64,000 bases of DNA from JAHRAW01 sp965226545. Lineage in GTDB: Bacteria > Pseudomonadota > Gammaproteobacteria > Arenicellales > Poriferihabitantaceae. A program made the position numbers and the translations under genes. The stretch spans positions 1-64,000 of the forward strand of contig OZ245364.1 of the NCBI GenBank assembly GCA_965226545.1. Reading direction: 5' to 3'. Under the pieces are notes generated by a model that saw only the letters and a program-made list of their open reading frames with translations, was not told where the DNA came from and made no database searches. Every line of letters starts with the position of its first letter. The stretch's first letter is position 1. Below, piece by piece: positions 8,360 through 16,983 of this stretch.

Positions 8360-9153
8360 TGGTTTGCATCTTCGCGCAACACTATCGCGCCGATTTGTCG
8401 ACCGCTGCGCGTTTGATTTTGCAGGCAGGTGCGTCGATGGCTAAAAAACCGCGCCGGTTCGGTTGCCGTATCGACATCGAGTGAATCGAGAGTGGACACG
8501 CCGGCGATGCACGCGCGCTTTTGCACATAACGCGGCAGATTAAAATAATGTGCGCCACTATCGTCGCGCATAAAACAATCGTCGCAAGTCACAACATCAT
8601 CATCACAAAACCGCGCAACAAACTCCGCCGACACGCGATACGAATGCAATTGAATCGCCGGCCCAATCGCGCCGACGATGCGACGTTTATCCGCGCCCAA
8701 CCGCACCATCGCATCAATCACCGCCTCGACAATCCCGCCCAACGCCCCGCGCCAACCGGCATGCGCCGCGCCAATCACGCGCGCCCGCGCATCGGCCAAC
8801 AACACCGGCGCACAATCCGCCGCCAACACGCCAAGCGCAACCCCGGCCTGCGCAGTCGCCAACCCATCGGCTTGCACAATGCGCGAGTCATCATGCGCAT
8901 CATCGACAACGCAAACCAAATTCGAATGCACTTGTTGACAAGTAACCAACCGCCGCGCATCAAGATGCCCGGCCACCCGCGCACGATTGGCGTCAACCGC
9001 ATCAACCGAATCACCAACAAACCAACTACAGTTCAACGAATCAAACGCCCCCACCGACACCCCGCCGCATCGCCCAAAAAACCCATGCCGCACCACCGCC
9101 CGCAAAGACGGCGCCGCCAATTTATCGGCGCACAAACAAACCAAAGCGGACAT
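8356..9153 (-). CDS. pgeF: YfiH/PgeF family multicopper polyphenol oxidase fold protein
   Basis: This 265-residue protein belongs to the YfiH (DUF152) family. QQVHSN, AADCAPV and AHAGWRG hold the conserved His-Cys-His metal site. Proposed roles are removal of misincorporated L-Ser from peptidoglycan precursors (PgeF) and purine nucleoside phosphorolysis. ATG at 9153 is preferred; an in-frame TTG at 9180 would add nine residues, with no better ribosome-binding site. The end overlaps the nit start. The promoter region abuts that of the divergent tRNA-Ser. Confidence 0.88.
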   Translation of the reverse strand: MSALVCLCADKLAAPSLRAVVRHGFFGRCGGVSVGAFDSLNCSWFVGDSVDAVDANRARVAGHLDARRLVTCQQVHSNLVCVVDDAHDDSRIVQADGLATAQAGVALGVLAADCAPVLLADARARVIGAAHAGWRGALGGIVEAVIDAMVRLGADKRRIVGAIGPAIQLHSYRVSAEFVARFCDDDVVTCDDCFMRDDSGAHYFNLPRYVQKRACIAGVSTLDSLDVDTATEPARFFSHRRTCLQNQTRSGRQIGAIVLREDANQ

Positions 9154-9180
9154 CCGCAAACCATACCACAGCCAATGCAA

Positions 9181-9189
9181 TGCTATAAT
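9181..9189 (+). promoter_or_regulatory. Extended -10 promoter of tRNA-Ser
   Basis: TGCTATAAT stands 11 bases before the mature tRNA 5' end. No good -35 box is seen at 16-18 bases. The same TGC-TATAMT arrangement recurs before petA and rplM. Confidence 0.7.
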
Positions 9190-9200
9190 CCGCGATGCGT

Positions 9201-9288
9201 GGAGAGCTGGCAGAGCGGTCGAATGCGGCGGTCTTGAAAACCGTTGACCTTAACGGGTCCGGGGGTTCGAATCCCTCGCTCTCCGCCA
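9201..9288 (+). tRNA. tRNA-Ser(UGA)
   Basis: This 88-base gene has a 7-bp acceptor stem (GGAGAGC with GCTCTCC), a TGA anticodon in the loop CTTGAAA, a long class II variable arm, the GGTTCGAATCC T-loop and an encoded CCA. It is followed by an accessory region and by a decayed copy of itself at 10915-10993. Confidence 0.97.
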
Positions 9289-9350
9289 TTTGTTTTTTTG
9301 TGTTGCCAAACGGACAACGTCAACCGCCAATTCCCCCGACCAAACCGGTT

Positions 9351-10883
9351 ATGAAATACAAACAAATTGACTTCCGAAACAACACGCTTTGCCACGGCGA
9401 CTGTTTGGATATTTTGCAAAAGTGGGCTGAGCAAGGTCACAAGGTGGATTTGATTTATCTCGACCCGCCGTTTAATTCCAACGCCAGTTACAACATTTTG
9501 TTTGGCAAAGATGCGCAAGGCAAGGCGCTCGATGACCGCGCACAGTTCGTCGCTTTCGATGACACTTGGAACTGGTCAGAACAGGCGCACAAACGAGTGA
9601 AGCGACTGTGCGCGGTGCCGTATCAAGAACTCGCCAACGCCATGCAGGGATTGAAATTAATTTTGGGCGAAGGCGGCATGCTTTCTTATGTCAGTTACAT
9701 GGCCGAACGGCTGGTGTGGATGCGCGAAATATTGAAAGACACCGGCAGCATTTATTTTCATTGCGACCCGACCGCTTCGCATTACATGAAAGCGGCCATG
9801 GACAGCATATTTGGCGCAAAAAACTTTCGCAATGAAATGGTTTGGTGCTATCGCGAACGCGAGTTGTCGCACAAGCAATGGAATAAAAAACACGACATCA
9901 TTTTGTTTTACACAAAATCCAACCAATGGAATTTTAACTGGCGCGAAGTTGCGGAAGAATACAGCGAATACACCGTTGCTAAAAAGTTTAAATATATCGA
10001 TGAAGACGGTCGTCGATATCGGCTGCGTTACAAAGACGGGCGTAACGACCCTCGTCAAGAAAGCGAGGAAACCTATCGCCAATACATGGAGGTGGGCGTT
10101 CCACCGCGCGATTGGGTATCGATTCCGATATTAAATCAAGCGTCAAGAGAGCGCTTGGGTTATCCCACGCAAAAGCCGCTTGCCTTGTTAAATCGAATTG
10201 TTAAAGCCAGTTCCAACAAAGACGAAATTGTGCTGGACCCATTTTGCGGTTGCGGCACAACCGCCGAAGCGGCGTGGAATCTGCGGCGCAAATTTATCGG
10301 CATTGACATCTCGCCGTATGCAGTTACCGAAGTTTGTCGCCGGCGTTTAAAAAACGCCGAGGGTGTGACTGTTCAGGGGTTGCCAATGGACATGAAAAGC
10401 GCAGCCGATTTGGGCGCAGCCGACCCGTTTGTATTTGAAAAATGGGCGGTATCCTGCTTCCCGGGATTTTTGCCGAATGAAAAACAAACCGGCGACGGCG
10501 GCATCGACGGCAGAGGTTTTTTACTGCATGAACCGGTCGACGAAAAAGGCGAGCCCATCACCAAGCAATGCGTTGCGCAAGTTAAGGTCACCCGGCCGAC
10601 GACGGACGCAATTCGTGCGTTGCTTTCGCAAGTGACCGGCGGGCATGCGGCGATTGGGGTTTTCATCACATTAAACAAACTCAACGAAACAAAAACCATG
10701 CGTGATGCGATTAACAAAGCCGGCACGCTCGCCTTCAAGGGCGGCACGGAAATCTATCCGCGCATGGTGTTTTGGTCGATGGAAGAATACTTCGCCGGCG
10801 TGTTCCCCAAACTGCCCGAACGCGGTCATCCAATCACCGGCAAATCAATCGCGCAGACTGAAATTAATGGGTCGGTGTTTTAA
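9351..10883 (+). CDS. DNA methyltransferase fused to a PD-(D/E)XK-like endonuclease domain
   Basis: This 510-residue protein has two parts. Residues 1-345 form an amino-methyltransferase: the catalytic DPPF is at 38-41, YPTQKP at 271-276 and the SAM-binding DPFCGCGTT at 296-304. This motif order is that of the beta class. Residues about 360-485 carry GDGGIDG (381-387) and AQVK (409-412), the pattern of Mrr-like/PD-(D/E)XK nucleases. The product may therefore modify and cut DNA as a single-chain restriction-modification enzyme. ATG at 9351 begins the conserved part; the frame also reads back through the tRNA, which is chance. It sits between a functional and a decayed tRNA-Ser, next to a helicase gene. 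The recognition site is unknown. Confidence 0.87.
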   Translation: MKYKQIDFRNNTLCHGDCLDILQKWAEQGHKVDLIYLDPPFNSNASYNILFGKDAQGKALDDRAQFVAFDDTWNWSEQAHKRVKRLCAVPYQELANAMQGLKLILGEGGMLSYVSYMAERLVWMREILKDTGSIYFHCDPTASHYMKAAMDSIFGAKNFRNEMVWCYRERELSHKQWNKKHDIILFYTKSNQWNFNWREVAEEYSEYTVAKKFKYIDEDGRRYRLRYKDGRNDPRQESEETYRQYMEVGVPPRDWVSIPILNQASRERLGYPTQKPLALLNRIVKASSNKDEIVLDPFCGCGTTAEAAWNLRRKFIGIDISPYAVTEVCRRRLKNAEGVTVQGLPMDMKSAADLGAADPFVFEKWAVSCFPGFLPNEKQTGDGGIDGRGFLLHEPVDEKGEPITKQCVAQVKVTRPTTDAIRALLSQVTGGHAAIGVFITLNKLNETKTMRDAINKAGTLAFKGGTEIYPRMVFWSMEEYFAGVFPKLPERGHPITGKSIAQTEINGSVF

Positions 10884-10914
10884 CCGCATGGTGATGTGTT
10901 GTTATAATTGTGTG

Positions 10915-10993
10915 TAGAGTGGTTGAATGTGGCGGTGTTGGAAATGGTTTATCTTTAACGGGGGCGGGGGTTCGAATTTCTCGCTCTTTGCCA
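10915..10993 (+). pseudogene. Decayed duplicate of tRNA-Ser(UGA)
   Basis: The stretch AGAGTGGTTGAATGTGG, then TTTAACGGG, then the intact GGTTCGAA T-loop and CTCTTTGCCA aligns with the tRNA-Ser at 9201-9288, including the -10 box TATAAT (10903-10908) and the downstream ATTTGTTTTTTT. The 5' acceptor arm is lost, the anticodon loop is altered (CTTGAAA to GTTGGAA), and about half of the changes are C to T. It cannot fold as a tRNA. It marks a duplication of the tRNA segment around the methyltransferase gene. Confidence 0.85.
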
Positions 10994-11046
10994 TTTGTTT
11001 TTTTACAAAGCACAATTTTTTCTTTCTCGAGTTGGAAAATTTAAAG

Positions 11047-13809
11047 ATGGCTAAAAAAACATTCGCGCAGTATTTCTTCAAAATAACGCATTGTCTCGGG
11101 CAACGTGACGGTGTTGACGAAGCGAAAAAATGTTTGGGGGACGCAGAAAAGGAACTCAGCCATCAAGATTACACGACACTTGAAGAACTTGTAAAACCGC
11201 ACGAGCAATGGACAAAGGCGCGCGCTGAGTCCGCAAGAAAAGCCGCCGAGTATGCTCAACGCAAGGAACAAGAGCGCGTCGCGAGAGAAGTTGCTCGCGC
11301 GCGTATAAATGATTGGTTCCAAACAAACTTTGACGGCGCCGATGATTTGTATCACGCGCAATTTGCCGGCATCTTGTCACAAGACGAATATGCGCAACTC
11401 AAACAAAAACATCAAGAACAAGAAAAGGCTCGTCTCGAAGCGCAAGAAAAGGAAAAACTCCTCGCGGCGAGGAAGGATGCTTTGGCTCGCTTGGAGGAAT
11501 GCTTTGAAGCGGACTTTATTGGCGCTGAAAACTTGTATTGCGAACGGTTTGCCGAAGTTTTGTCTCGAAGCGATTATGACGAGGCGAAGTGCGCCTTTGT
11601 AAAAAATTGGTTTGAACAAAACGCATTGCGCCCCAACGCGCAACAACCAAACGACGAGCAGATTGCGGCGATTGCGTCCATCAATGAAAATGTGCTGTTG
11701 AAGGCGCGCGCCGGCTCGGGGAAAACTTCGGTGGTTGCCGAACGCACTCGGTTTTTAATTCAGCATGCGGGCATCAAGCCCGACGAAATTATGTTGCTTG
11801 CGTTTAACAAAAAAGCCGCGGAGGGAATAACTCATCGCATACAAACGCAATGCGGCATTGGCGATTTTAACAATGCGCGGACATTCCATTCGCTTGCGTG
11901 GCAGGTGGCGCCGCCGGCAAAAACTCCGCTGTTTGACGAAAAGGGCGGAGGCGTATCGACGGCGCAACAAAAACAGTTTGTCCAAAAACTGGTAAACGGT
12001 GCCAAAAACATCGCGTTTCTTTTAAGAGCGCACGTTTTTTTTCGCGCTGAGATAACGGAGATGGAAAGCCTCGGCAGTTTTTTGTCGAAAGAGGATTATT
12101 ACCTCTATCGACGCAATCATCGTCAAGCAACCCTTAAAGGTGATTCGGTGAAGTCATTGGGGGAAAAATACATTGGCGATTTTCTTTTTGAGCACGGCAT
12201 CGCGCACAATTACGAGCAAGTTTGGTGGTGGGACAATCGCAACTACCGCCCCGACTTTACGTTAAATGTGGTTGGCGCCAAAAAGCCGCGTGTCGTTATC
12301 GAACATTGGGGGATTGACGAAAACGACTCCAACAAGCAAGTTTCAGATTTATGGGACGGCTCTTGGGATGATTACAAAACTCAGATGGAGGAAAAGCGGG
12401 CTTACTGGAAGAGCGACTCTTACAAAAGAGAAAATGTGCTTTTCCTCGAAACTTCCATCGCGGATTTGCGCCCTGGGCGCGAACACTTTGAAAAAATTCT
12501 GTGTCGCAAATTGACCGATGCCGGTGTTGTATTAACAAAACTCGACAACAATGCATTGGCTAAAAAAGTTAATGAGATACGCATTGGAAAGTTGACCACA
12601 ATGTTCCTGCAGTTCATTCAGCGGGCTAAAAATCAGCGTCTTTCTCCCGATGATGTCGCCGAAAAAATTAACGGGCTTGGCATCGGCACGCGCCCTTCGA
12701 TTTTTTCGCACATGGCAAACAAAATTTACAGCGACTATGTGCGCGAACTCGACAAAACCGATTCATTGGACTTTAATGATTTGCTTGAGCACGCCATCGA
12801 TAAAGTGCAGCAAACCAAGGGGGATTGTGCGATTCCCACAGCGGACGGTCGCTCAATCAAAATCAACCAACTTAAATACTTGATGATTGATGAGTATCAA
12901 GATTTCTCGCCGTTGTTTTTTAATTTGGTAGATGCAATTCGTCGTTGCAATCCGGCGATGAAGGTTTTTTGCGTCGGTGATGATTGGCAGGCAATTAATG
13001 CATTCGCCGGGTCGGATTTAAAGTATTTTGAATCTTTCGACAAATATATTGACGGCGCGAAACATCTTGCGCTGCTGACCAATCATCGAAGTGCAACGAG
13101 CATTGTCGACATTTCCAATCGGTTTATGGCTGGCAGAGGCGAACAATCGCGCGCTTATAAAACCGAAAAAGGCGAAATTTGTAAACGCCACACTGATGAA
13201 ATTCGGATTGAGCGAAGAACTGATGCCGCGCATAAACAAGCGCGCGAGTTTGACCGTCGGTTTGTCGCCGCAATTAAAGGCAACCATGACAACACCAAAT
13301 ACTCCCCCAACAAATCGGTAATGGCGAAAACGTTAAAAGCGTGTTACACAATCATCACCGATGATTCAAATCGGAATAAACGCATCGCGATTCTGAGCAA
13401 AACGAACAGCGTGGGTTTCTATTATGAATCCCCCGCACAATTTAAAAGCGCGCTCAAAGAAACCTGCAAAGGTCACCCCGTATATCGAGATTTCGACAAA
13501 TTAGTCGATGCAAGTACAACGCACGGCTATAAAGGGCGCGAAGCAGACATAGTCATTATGCTTTTTGTCAACGATGGCGCGTATCCGCTAATTCACCCCG
13601 ACAGCGATTTATACGAAATTTTGGGCGCAACGCCACAAAAAACGTTGGACGAAGAACGGCGACTGTTTTATGTCGGGCTGACCCGCGCAAAAGAAAAGTT
13701 GTATCTGCTCTGCGAATCAGAAATCGAATCCGATTTTCTGCGCGAGATTACCGGCAACCATCCGCTCGATGACAACGATGACGATTACGACAACGATATC
13801 CCGTTTTAA
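11047..13809 (+). CDS. UvrD-like superfamily 1 helicase with inserted nuclease-like domain
   Basis: The 920-residue protein starts with a charged region holding two copies of a ~40-residue repeat (about 82-121 and 145-185; shared pattern W/CF-x3-F-x-GA-x2-LY-x3-FA-x-ILS/VLS). The helicase core follows: Walker A AGSGKT at 222-227, LMIDEYQDF for motif II, CVGDDWQAI for motif III, LLTNHRS for motif IV and YVGLTRAKEKL for motif VI. Between motifs Ia and II lies EKYIGDFLFEHGI, YRPDFTL, then VVIEHWGI, the pattern of a PD-(D/E)XK-type insertion known in some UvrD/HelD-like helicases. The tail is acidic. ATG at 11047 is preferred to upstream in-frame codons that read through the pseudo-tRNA. It lies downstream of the methyltransferase-nuclease fusion, suggesting DNA defence. 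Confidence 0.85.
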   Translation: MAKKTFAQYFFKITHCLGQRDGVDEAKKCLGDAEKELSHQDYTTLEELVKPHEQWTKARAESARKAAEYAQRKEQERVAREVARARINDWFQTNFDGADDLYHAQFAGILSQDEYAQLKQKHQEQEKARLEAQEKEKLLAARKDALARLEECFEADFIGAENLYCERFAEVLSRSDYDEAKCAFVKNWFEQNALRPNAQQPNDEQIAAIASINENVLLKARAGSGKTSVVAERTRFLIQHAGIKPDEIMLLAFNKKAAEGITHRIQTQCGIGDFNNARTFHSLAWQVAPPAKTPLFDEKGGGVSTAQQKQFVQKLVNGAKNIAFLLRAHVFFRAEITEMESLGSFLSKEDYYLYRRNHRQATLKGDSVKSLGEKYIGDFLFEHGIAHNYEQVWWWDNRNYRPDFTLNVVGAKKPRVVIEHWGIDENDSNKQVSDLWDGSWDDYKTQMEEKRAYWKSDSYKRENVLFLETSIADLRPGREHFEKILCRKLTDAGVVLTKLDNNALAKKVNEIRIGKLTTMFLQFIQRAKNQRLSPDDVAEKINGLGIGTRPSIFSHMANKIYSDYVRELDKTDSLDFNDLLEHAIDKVQQTKGDCAIPTADGRSIKINQLKYLMIDEYQDFSPLFFNLVDAIRRCNPAMKVFCVGDDWQAINAFAGSDLKYFESFDKYIDGAKHLALLTNHRSATSIVDISNRFMAGRGEQSRAYKTEKGEICKRHTDEIRIERRTDAAHKQAREFDRRFVAAIKGNHDNTKYSPNKSVMAKTLKACYTIITDDSNRNKRIAILSKTNSVGFYYESPAQFKSALKETCKGHPVYRDFDKLVDASTTHGYKGREADIVIMLFVNDGAYPLIHPDSDLYEILGATPQKTLDEERRLFYVGLTRAKEKLYLLCESEIESDFLREITGNHPLDDNDDDYDNDIPF

Positions 13810-13916
13810 AACCAACTTTTGTGCGAAACCCCACAGCCCCACCCCGCCCCCGCCCCCACAATGCGCCCTACACGGATGAAACAGGCGCGACGGAAGTGTC
13901 TGTCATGGAAGAACGA

Positions 13917-13940
13917 GGCGCAGGGATGCGCCGGTTTTTT
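13917..13940 (+). terminator. Intrinsic terminator after the helicase gene
   Basis: A 6-bp stem GGCGCA/TGCGCC with loop GGGA is followed by GG and six T. It lies about 110 bases beyond the helicase stop and before the convergent Sel1-protease gene. Confidence 0.65.
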
Positions 13941-13985
13941 ATTTGCGCGGCGGCAAAACGCGCAAGTTAAATCGCCCACACTTCC

Positions 13986-15593
13986 CTACTCCCGCAAAAC
14001 CAAATCCGCCGGAATGGCAAAGCCGATTCCCTCGACGCTTTCATCAGTGATTTTGGAACTCATAATGCCGATTAAATTGCCTTCGCGGTCGAACAAGCCG
14101 CCGCCGGATGAGCCCGGTGAGATGGCGACATTGGTTTGGATTTTGCGATTGCCGTCAATCTCGCGCAGTTGTGAAATCAATCCATCGGACAACGACAAAT
14201 CCAATCCTTTCGGTGCGCCCAATCCATAAACACTTTCGCCGACTTTGAGCGTTGCATACTTGCGCACCGTCGCCGCAATGCCCCACAAGCCATCGACATC
14301 CAACAAACAAAAATCGCGGCGTTCATCGGCGTGTCGAATGCGCGCGGCAAAAGCGTTATCGTCATCCGCGCGTCGCGCAACTGATTTGTAGACGGCGATG
14401 CGTTTGGCGTTTTCGACGACATGGCAGTTGGTCGCGACGATGTTTGGGCGGACGATTACGCCGCTGCCTTGTGCGTCGTGGGTTTCGATTACTACGACTG
14501 AGCGCCAAGTTTTTTCGAATACTTGTTGGGCAAGGGTGCTATCCGTAGGTGGTTTGGCGGCGGCGATGTTCGGCAAGTTGTTTTTGCTTTCGGATTTTTG
14601 TTCTTGATTTCGAAACGCCGCTAAACGCAACCGCGCTTCTTTTTGCGCTGAGCGAATTTCGGATGCAGACAGCGTGTATCTAATATCGAATGACTTAAGC
14701 CATTTCGCTGTGCTTTCGTTACCGTTCGCCTTGGCGATTAACGCCCAAACATACCCTTCGTGGTAATCTTGAATTACGCCACTACCGTCCCAGTATGCAC
14801 CGCTTAAATTTGCCTGCGCATACGCCTCTCCTTGCTCCGCCGCTTTGAGATACCATTCAACTCCTTGGCGTGGGTCTTTAGCAACACCTTGGCCATGTTG
14901 GTATGCGTAACCTAAACTATTCTGCGCGCCCGCATCCCCTTGCTTCGCCGCTTTGCTCCACCACTCAACCGCTTTGCGCGAATTTTTACGAACACCGTGA
15001 CCTTTCAGGTATGCGTAACCTAAATTAGTTTGCGCATACGCATCCCCTTGCTCCGCCGCTTTGTGAAGCCACTCAACCGCTTTGCGACGGTTTTTACGAA
15101 CACCTTGACCCCACATGTATGCGTAACCCAAAGCAGCCTGTGCTGTCGCAAATCCTTGATCCGCTGATTTGCGAAACAACTCAACCGCTTTACGCAGGTC
15201 TTTATCGACACCTTTGCCACTGACATACGCCCAACCCAAATTTACTTGTCCATTCGCAAATCCTTGCGCCGCTGATTTGCGAAACAACTCAACCGCTTTA
15301 CGCAGGTCTTCATCGACGCCTTCGCCAAACATATACGCGTAACCCAAAACATTCTGCCCACCCGCATGCCCTTGTGCTGCCGCTTTGCGCCACAACTCAA
15401 CGGCTTTGCGCGGGTCTTTATCAACAACATACCCATAGGAGTATGCTCTACCCAACTTATACTGCGCGTCAGCGTCCCCTTGCTTCGCCGCCGCACGAAA
15501 CTTTGCGATTTCATCCGCGGAATACTCCGCCTTAACCGCCCCAACGCCCAACGCCGCCACCAAGACAGCGATTAACAAAAAATACTTTTTCAT
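13986..15593 (-). CDS. Secreted Sel1-repeat protein fused to a trypsin-like serine protease
   Basis: The 535-residue product has a signal peptide (MKKYFLLIAVLVAALGVGAVKA), then about seven 36-residue Sel1-like repeats (DADAQYKLGRAYSYG type) to about residue 290. A C-terminal protease domain of the DegP/trypsin-2 type has His in VATNCHVVENA, Asp in RRDFCLLDV and Ser in SPGSSGGGLF, so the catalytic triad is complete. Sel1 repeats bind proteins; the fusion suggests a periplasmic or exported protease with a scaffold. ATG at 15593 is chosen for the signal peptide and the upstream CAGGTG. It is the last of three closely spaced Sel1 genes. The substrate is unknown. Confidence 0.88.
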   Translation of the reverse strand: MKKYFLLIAVLVAALGVGAVKAEYSADEIAKFRAAAKQGDADAQYKLGRAYSYGYVVDKDPRKAVELWRKAAAQGHAGGQNVLGYAYMFGEGVDEDLRKAVELFRKSAAQGFANGQVNLGWAYVSGKGVDKDLRKAVELFRKSADQGFATAQAALGYAYMWGQGVRKNRRKAVEWLHKAAEQGDAYAQTNLGYAYLKGHGVRKNSRKAVEWWSKAAKQGDAGAQNSLGYAYQHGQGVAKDPRQGVEWYLKAAEQGEAYAQANLSGAYWDGSGVIQDYHEGYVWALIAKANGNESTAKWLKSFDIRYTLSASEIRSAQKEARLRLAAFRNQEQKSESKNNLPNIAAAKPPTDSTLAQQVFEKTWRSVVVIETHDAQGSGVIVRPNIVATNCHVVENAKRIAVYKSVARRADDDNAFAARIRHADERRDFCLLDVDGLWGIAATVRKYATLKVGESVYGLGAPKGLDLSLSDGLISQLREIDGNRKIQTNVAISPGSSGGGLFDREGNLIGIMSSKITDESVEGIGFAIPADLVLRE

Positions 15594-15638
15594 CGTCAGC
15601 ACCTGTAAATAATGAAAGTAAAAAAACGCCTCGCTCAA

Positions 15639-16316
15639 TTACTCGGCTTCGTTTGCGCGATTCGAAATTGCTTCGAATCGCACCACTGCTTCTTTTCGGG
15701 CAGAGCGAATCTCGGATGCAGACAGAAACTGCTCGATAGCCGCACGGTATTCCTCCGCATCTTCATCGCCATTCGCTTTGGCAATTAAAAACCAAATATA
15801 CGATTCTTTCGGGTCTTGAATTACGCCTTCCCCCATAAAATAAGCCCCTCCCAAACGCGACTGTGCTAACGCATGCCCTTGCTCCGCCGCTTTGCGAAAC
15901 CAGTCAACTGCTTGGCGTTGGTCTTTATCGACACCTTCGCCACGCCAGTATACGATGCCCAACTTCTCCTGCGCACTCGCGTACCTTTGCTCCGCCGCTT
16001 TGCGCCACCAATCAATCGCTTTGCGTCGGTCTTCATCAACCCCGCCTCCAGCCCAGTACGCGACCCCCAAACTGTATTGCCCCGCCGCAAACCCTTGCTC
16101 CGCCGCTTTGCGCCACCACTTAACTGCTTTGTGTAGATCTATATCGACACCATCGCCAATTAAATACGCCTCGCCCAACAGTGTCTGCGCGTCAGCGTTC
16201 CCTTGTTCCGCCCGCGTGCGCAATTCCGCTAATTCATCCGCGGAATACTCCGCCTTAACCGCACCGCACCCCAACACCGCCATCAAGACAGCGATTAACA
16301 GTAAATGCTTTCTCAT
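15639..16316 (-). CDS. Secreted Sel1-repeat protein
   Basis: The 225-residue product begins with a signal peptide (MRKHLLLIAVLMAVLGCGAV, with the same KAEYSADE junction as its downstream neighbour) and carries about four Sel1 repeats plus the shared C-terminal segment SASEIRSARKEA. LGCG could serve as a lipobox, which would make it a lipoprotein. ATG at 16316 is supported by the signal peptide; the open frame upstream only reads the neighbouring repeats in a wrong frame. It is a paralogue of the flanking Sel1 genes, separated by 45 and 25 bases, so an operon is likely. Confidence 0.86.
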   Translation of the reverse strand: MRKHLLLIAVLMAVLGCGAVKAEYSADELAELRTRAEQGNADAQTLLGEAYLIGDGVDIDLHKAVKWWRKAAEQGFAAGQYSLGVAYWAGGGVDEDRRKAIDWWRKAAEQRYASAQEKLGIVYWRGEGVDKDQRQAVDWFRKAAEQGHALAQSRLGGAYFMGEGVIQDPKESYIWFLIAKANGDEDAEEYRAAIEQFLSASEIRSARKEAVVRFEAISNRANEAE

Positions 16317-16341
16317 CGTAAACATTAAGTAGTTTAGTAAA

Positions 16342-16983
16342 TTAATCATAATACAAAGCCGCATGCGCCCCCATATGGCCTTGCGCATCCGCTTTGCGAT
16401 ACCAGTCAACCGCTTCGCCCAAGTCTTTCTTGACGCCTTCGCCTTTTGCATACGCGCAACCCAATCTAAACTGTGCACACGCAACTTTTTGTACGGCTGC
16501 TTTGCGATACCAATCGACTGCCTCACGCAAGTTTTTATCGACGCCTTCGCCATTGGCATATGCGTACCCCAAATTATATTGCGCATGAGAATTCCCTTGC
16601 TCCGCGGATTTGCGAAACAAGTCAATTGCCCGTGCGCGATTTTTACGTACGCCCTTGCCAAGCGCATACGCCACGCCCAAATTATTTTGCGCGTACGCAT
16701 CTCTTTGCTCCACCGCTTTGCGATACCAGTCAACCGCCTGCGCAGGGTTTTTTTCGACCCCTTTTCCATACCAATATACATAGCCCAACTGCGCTTGCGC
16801 CTTTGCATGCCCGTGCGCCGCCGCTTTATTCAGCCAGTAAATCGCTTTGCGTCGGTCGTCATCACCGACTAACCCTGGACAGTGTACGGTGCCAGAGTAC
16901 ACCGCGCCCAACCAAAACTGCATGCCCGCGTACACTTGCGTCACCGCTTTGCGCAACCCATCAGCAATCAGCAAAACACGCAT
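16342..16983 (-). CDS. Sel1-repeat protein without signal peptide
   Basis: This 213-residue protein has about five Sel1 repeats. Its first repeat is degenerate (GLRKAVTQVYAGMQFWLGAVYSG). It lacks the export signal and the SASEIR tail of its paralogues, and ends shortly after the last repeat. It is either a cytoplasmic scaffold or a gene that lost both ends. It is the first gene of the three-gene Sel1 cluster; the likely promoter region is the 450-base spacer upstream. Confidence 0.75.
   Translation of the reverse strand: MRVLLIADGLRKAVTQVYAGMQFWLGAVYSGTVHCPGLVGDDDRRKAIYWLNKAAAHGHAKAQAQLGYVYWYGKGVEKNPAQAVDWYRKAVEQRDAYAQNNLGVAYALGKGVRKNRARAIDLFRKSAEQGNSHAQYNLGYAYANGEGVDKNLREAVDWYRKAAVQKVACAQFRLGCAYAKGEGVKKDLGEAVDWYRKADAQGHMGAHAALYYD

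Noticed and set aside
8521..9237. Open frame opposite yfiH running into the tRNA-Ser
   Set aside because: Extremely Arg/His/Pro-rich and antisense to a conserved enzyme.
9195..9350. N-terminal extension of the methyltransferase through the tRNA
   Set aside because: It would translate a tRNA gene; conserved residues begin at the ATG at 9351.
9201..13809. Integrase-type genomic island at tRNA-Ser
   Set aside because: No integrase gene is present, and the repeat includes the tRNA promoter, unlike an att site limited to the tRNA 3' end.
16317..16808. Upstream extension of the 225-residue Sel1 protein
   Set aside because: It is the neighbouring Sel1 gene read in another frame; the signal peptide fixes the start at 16316.
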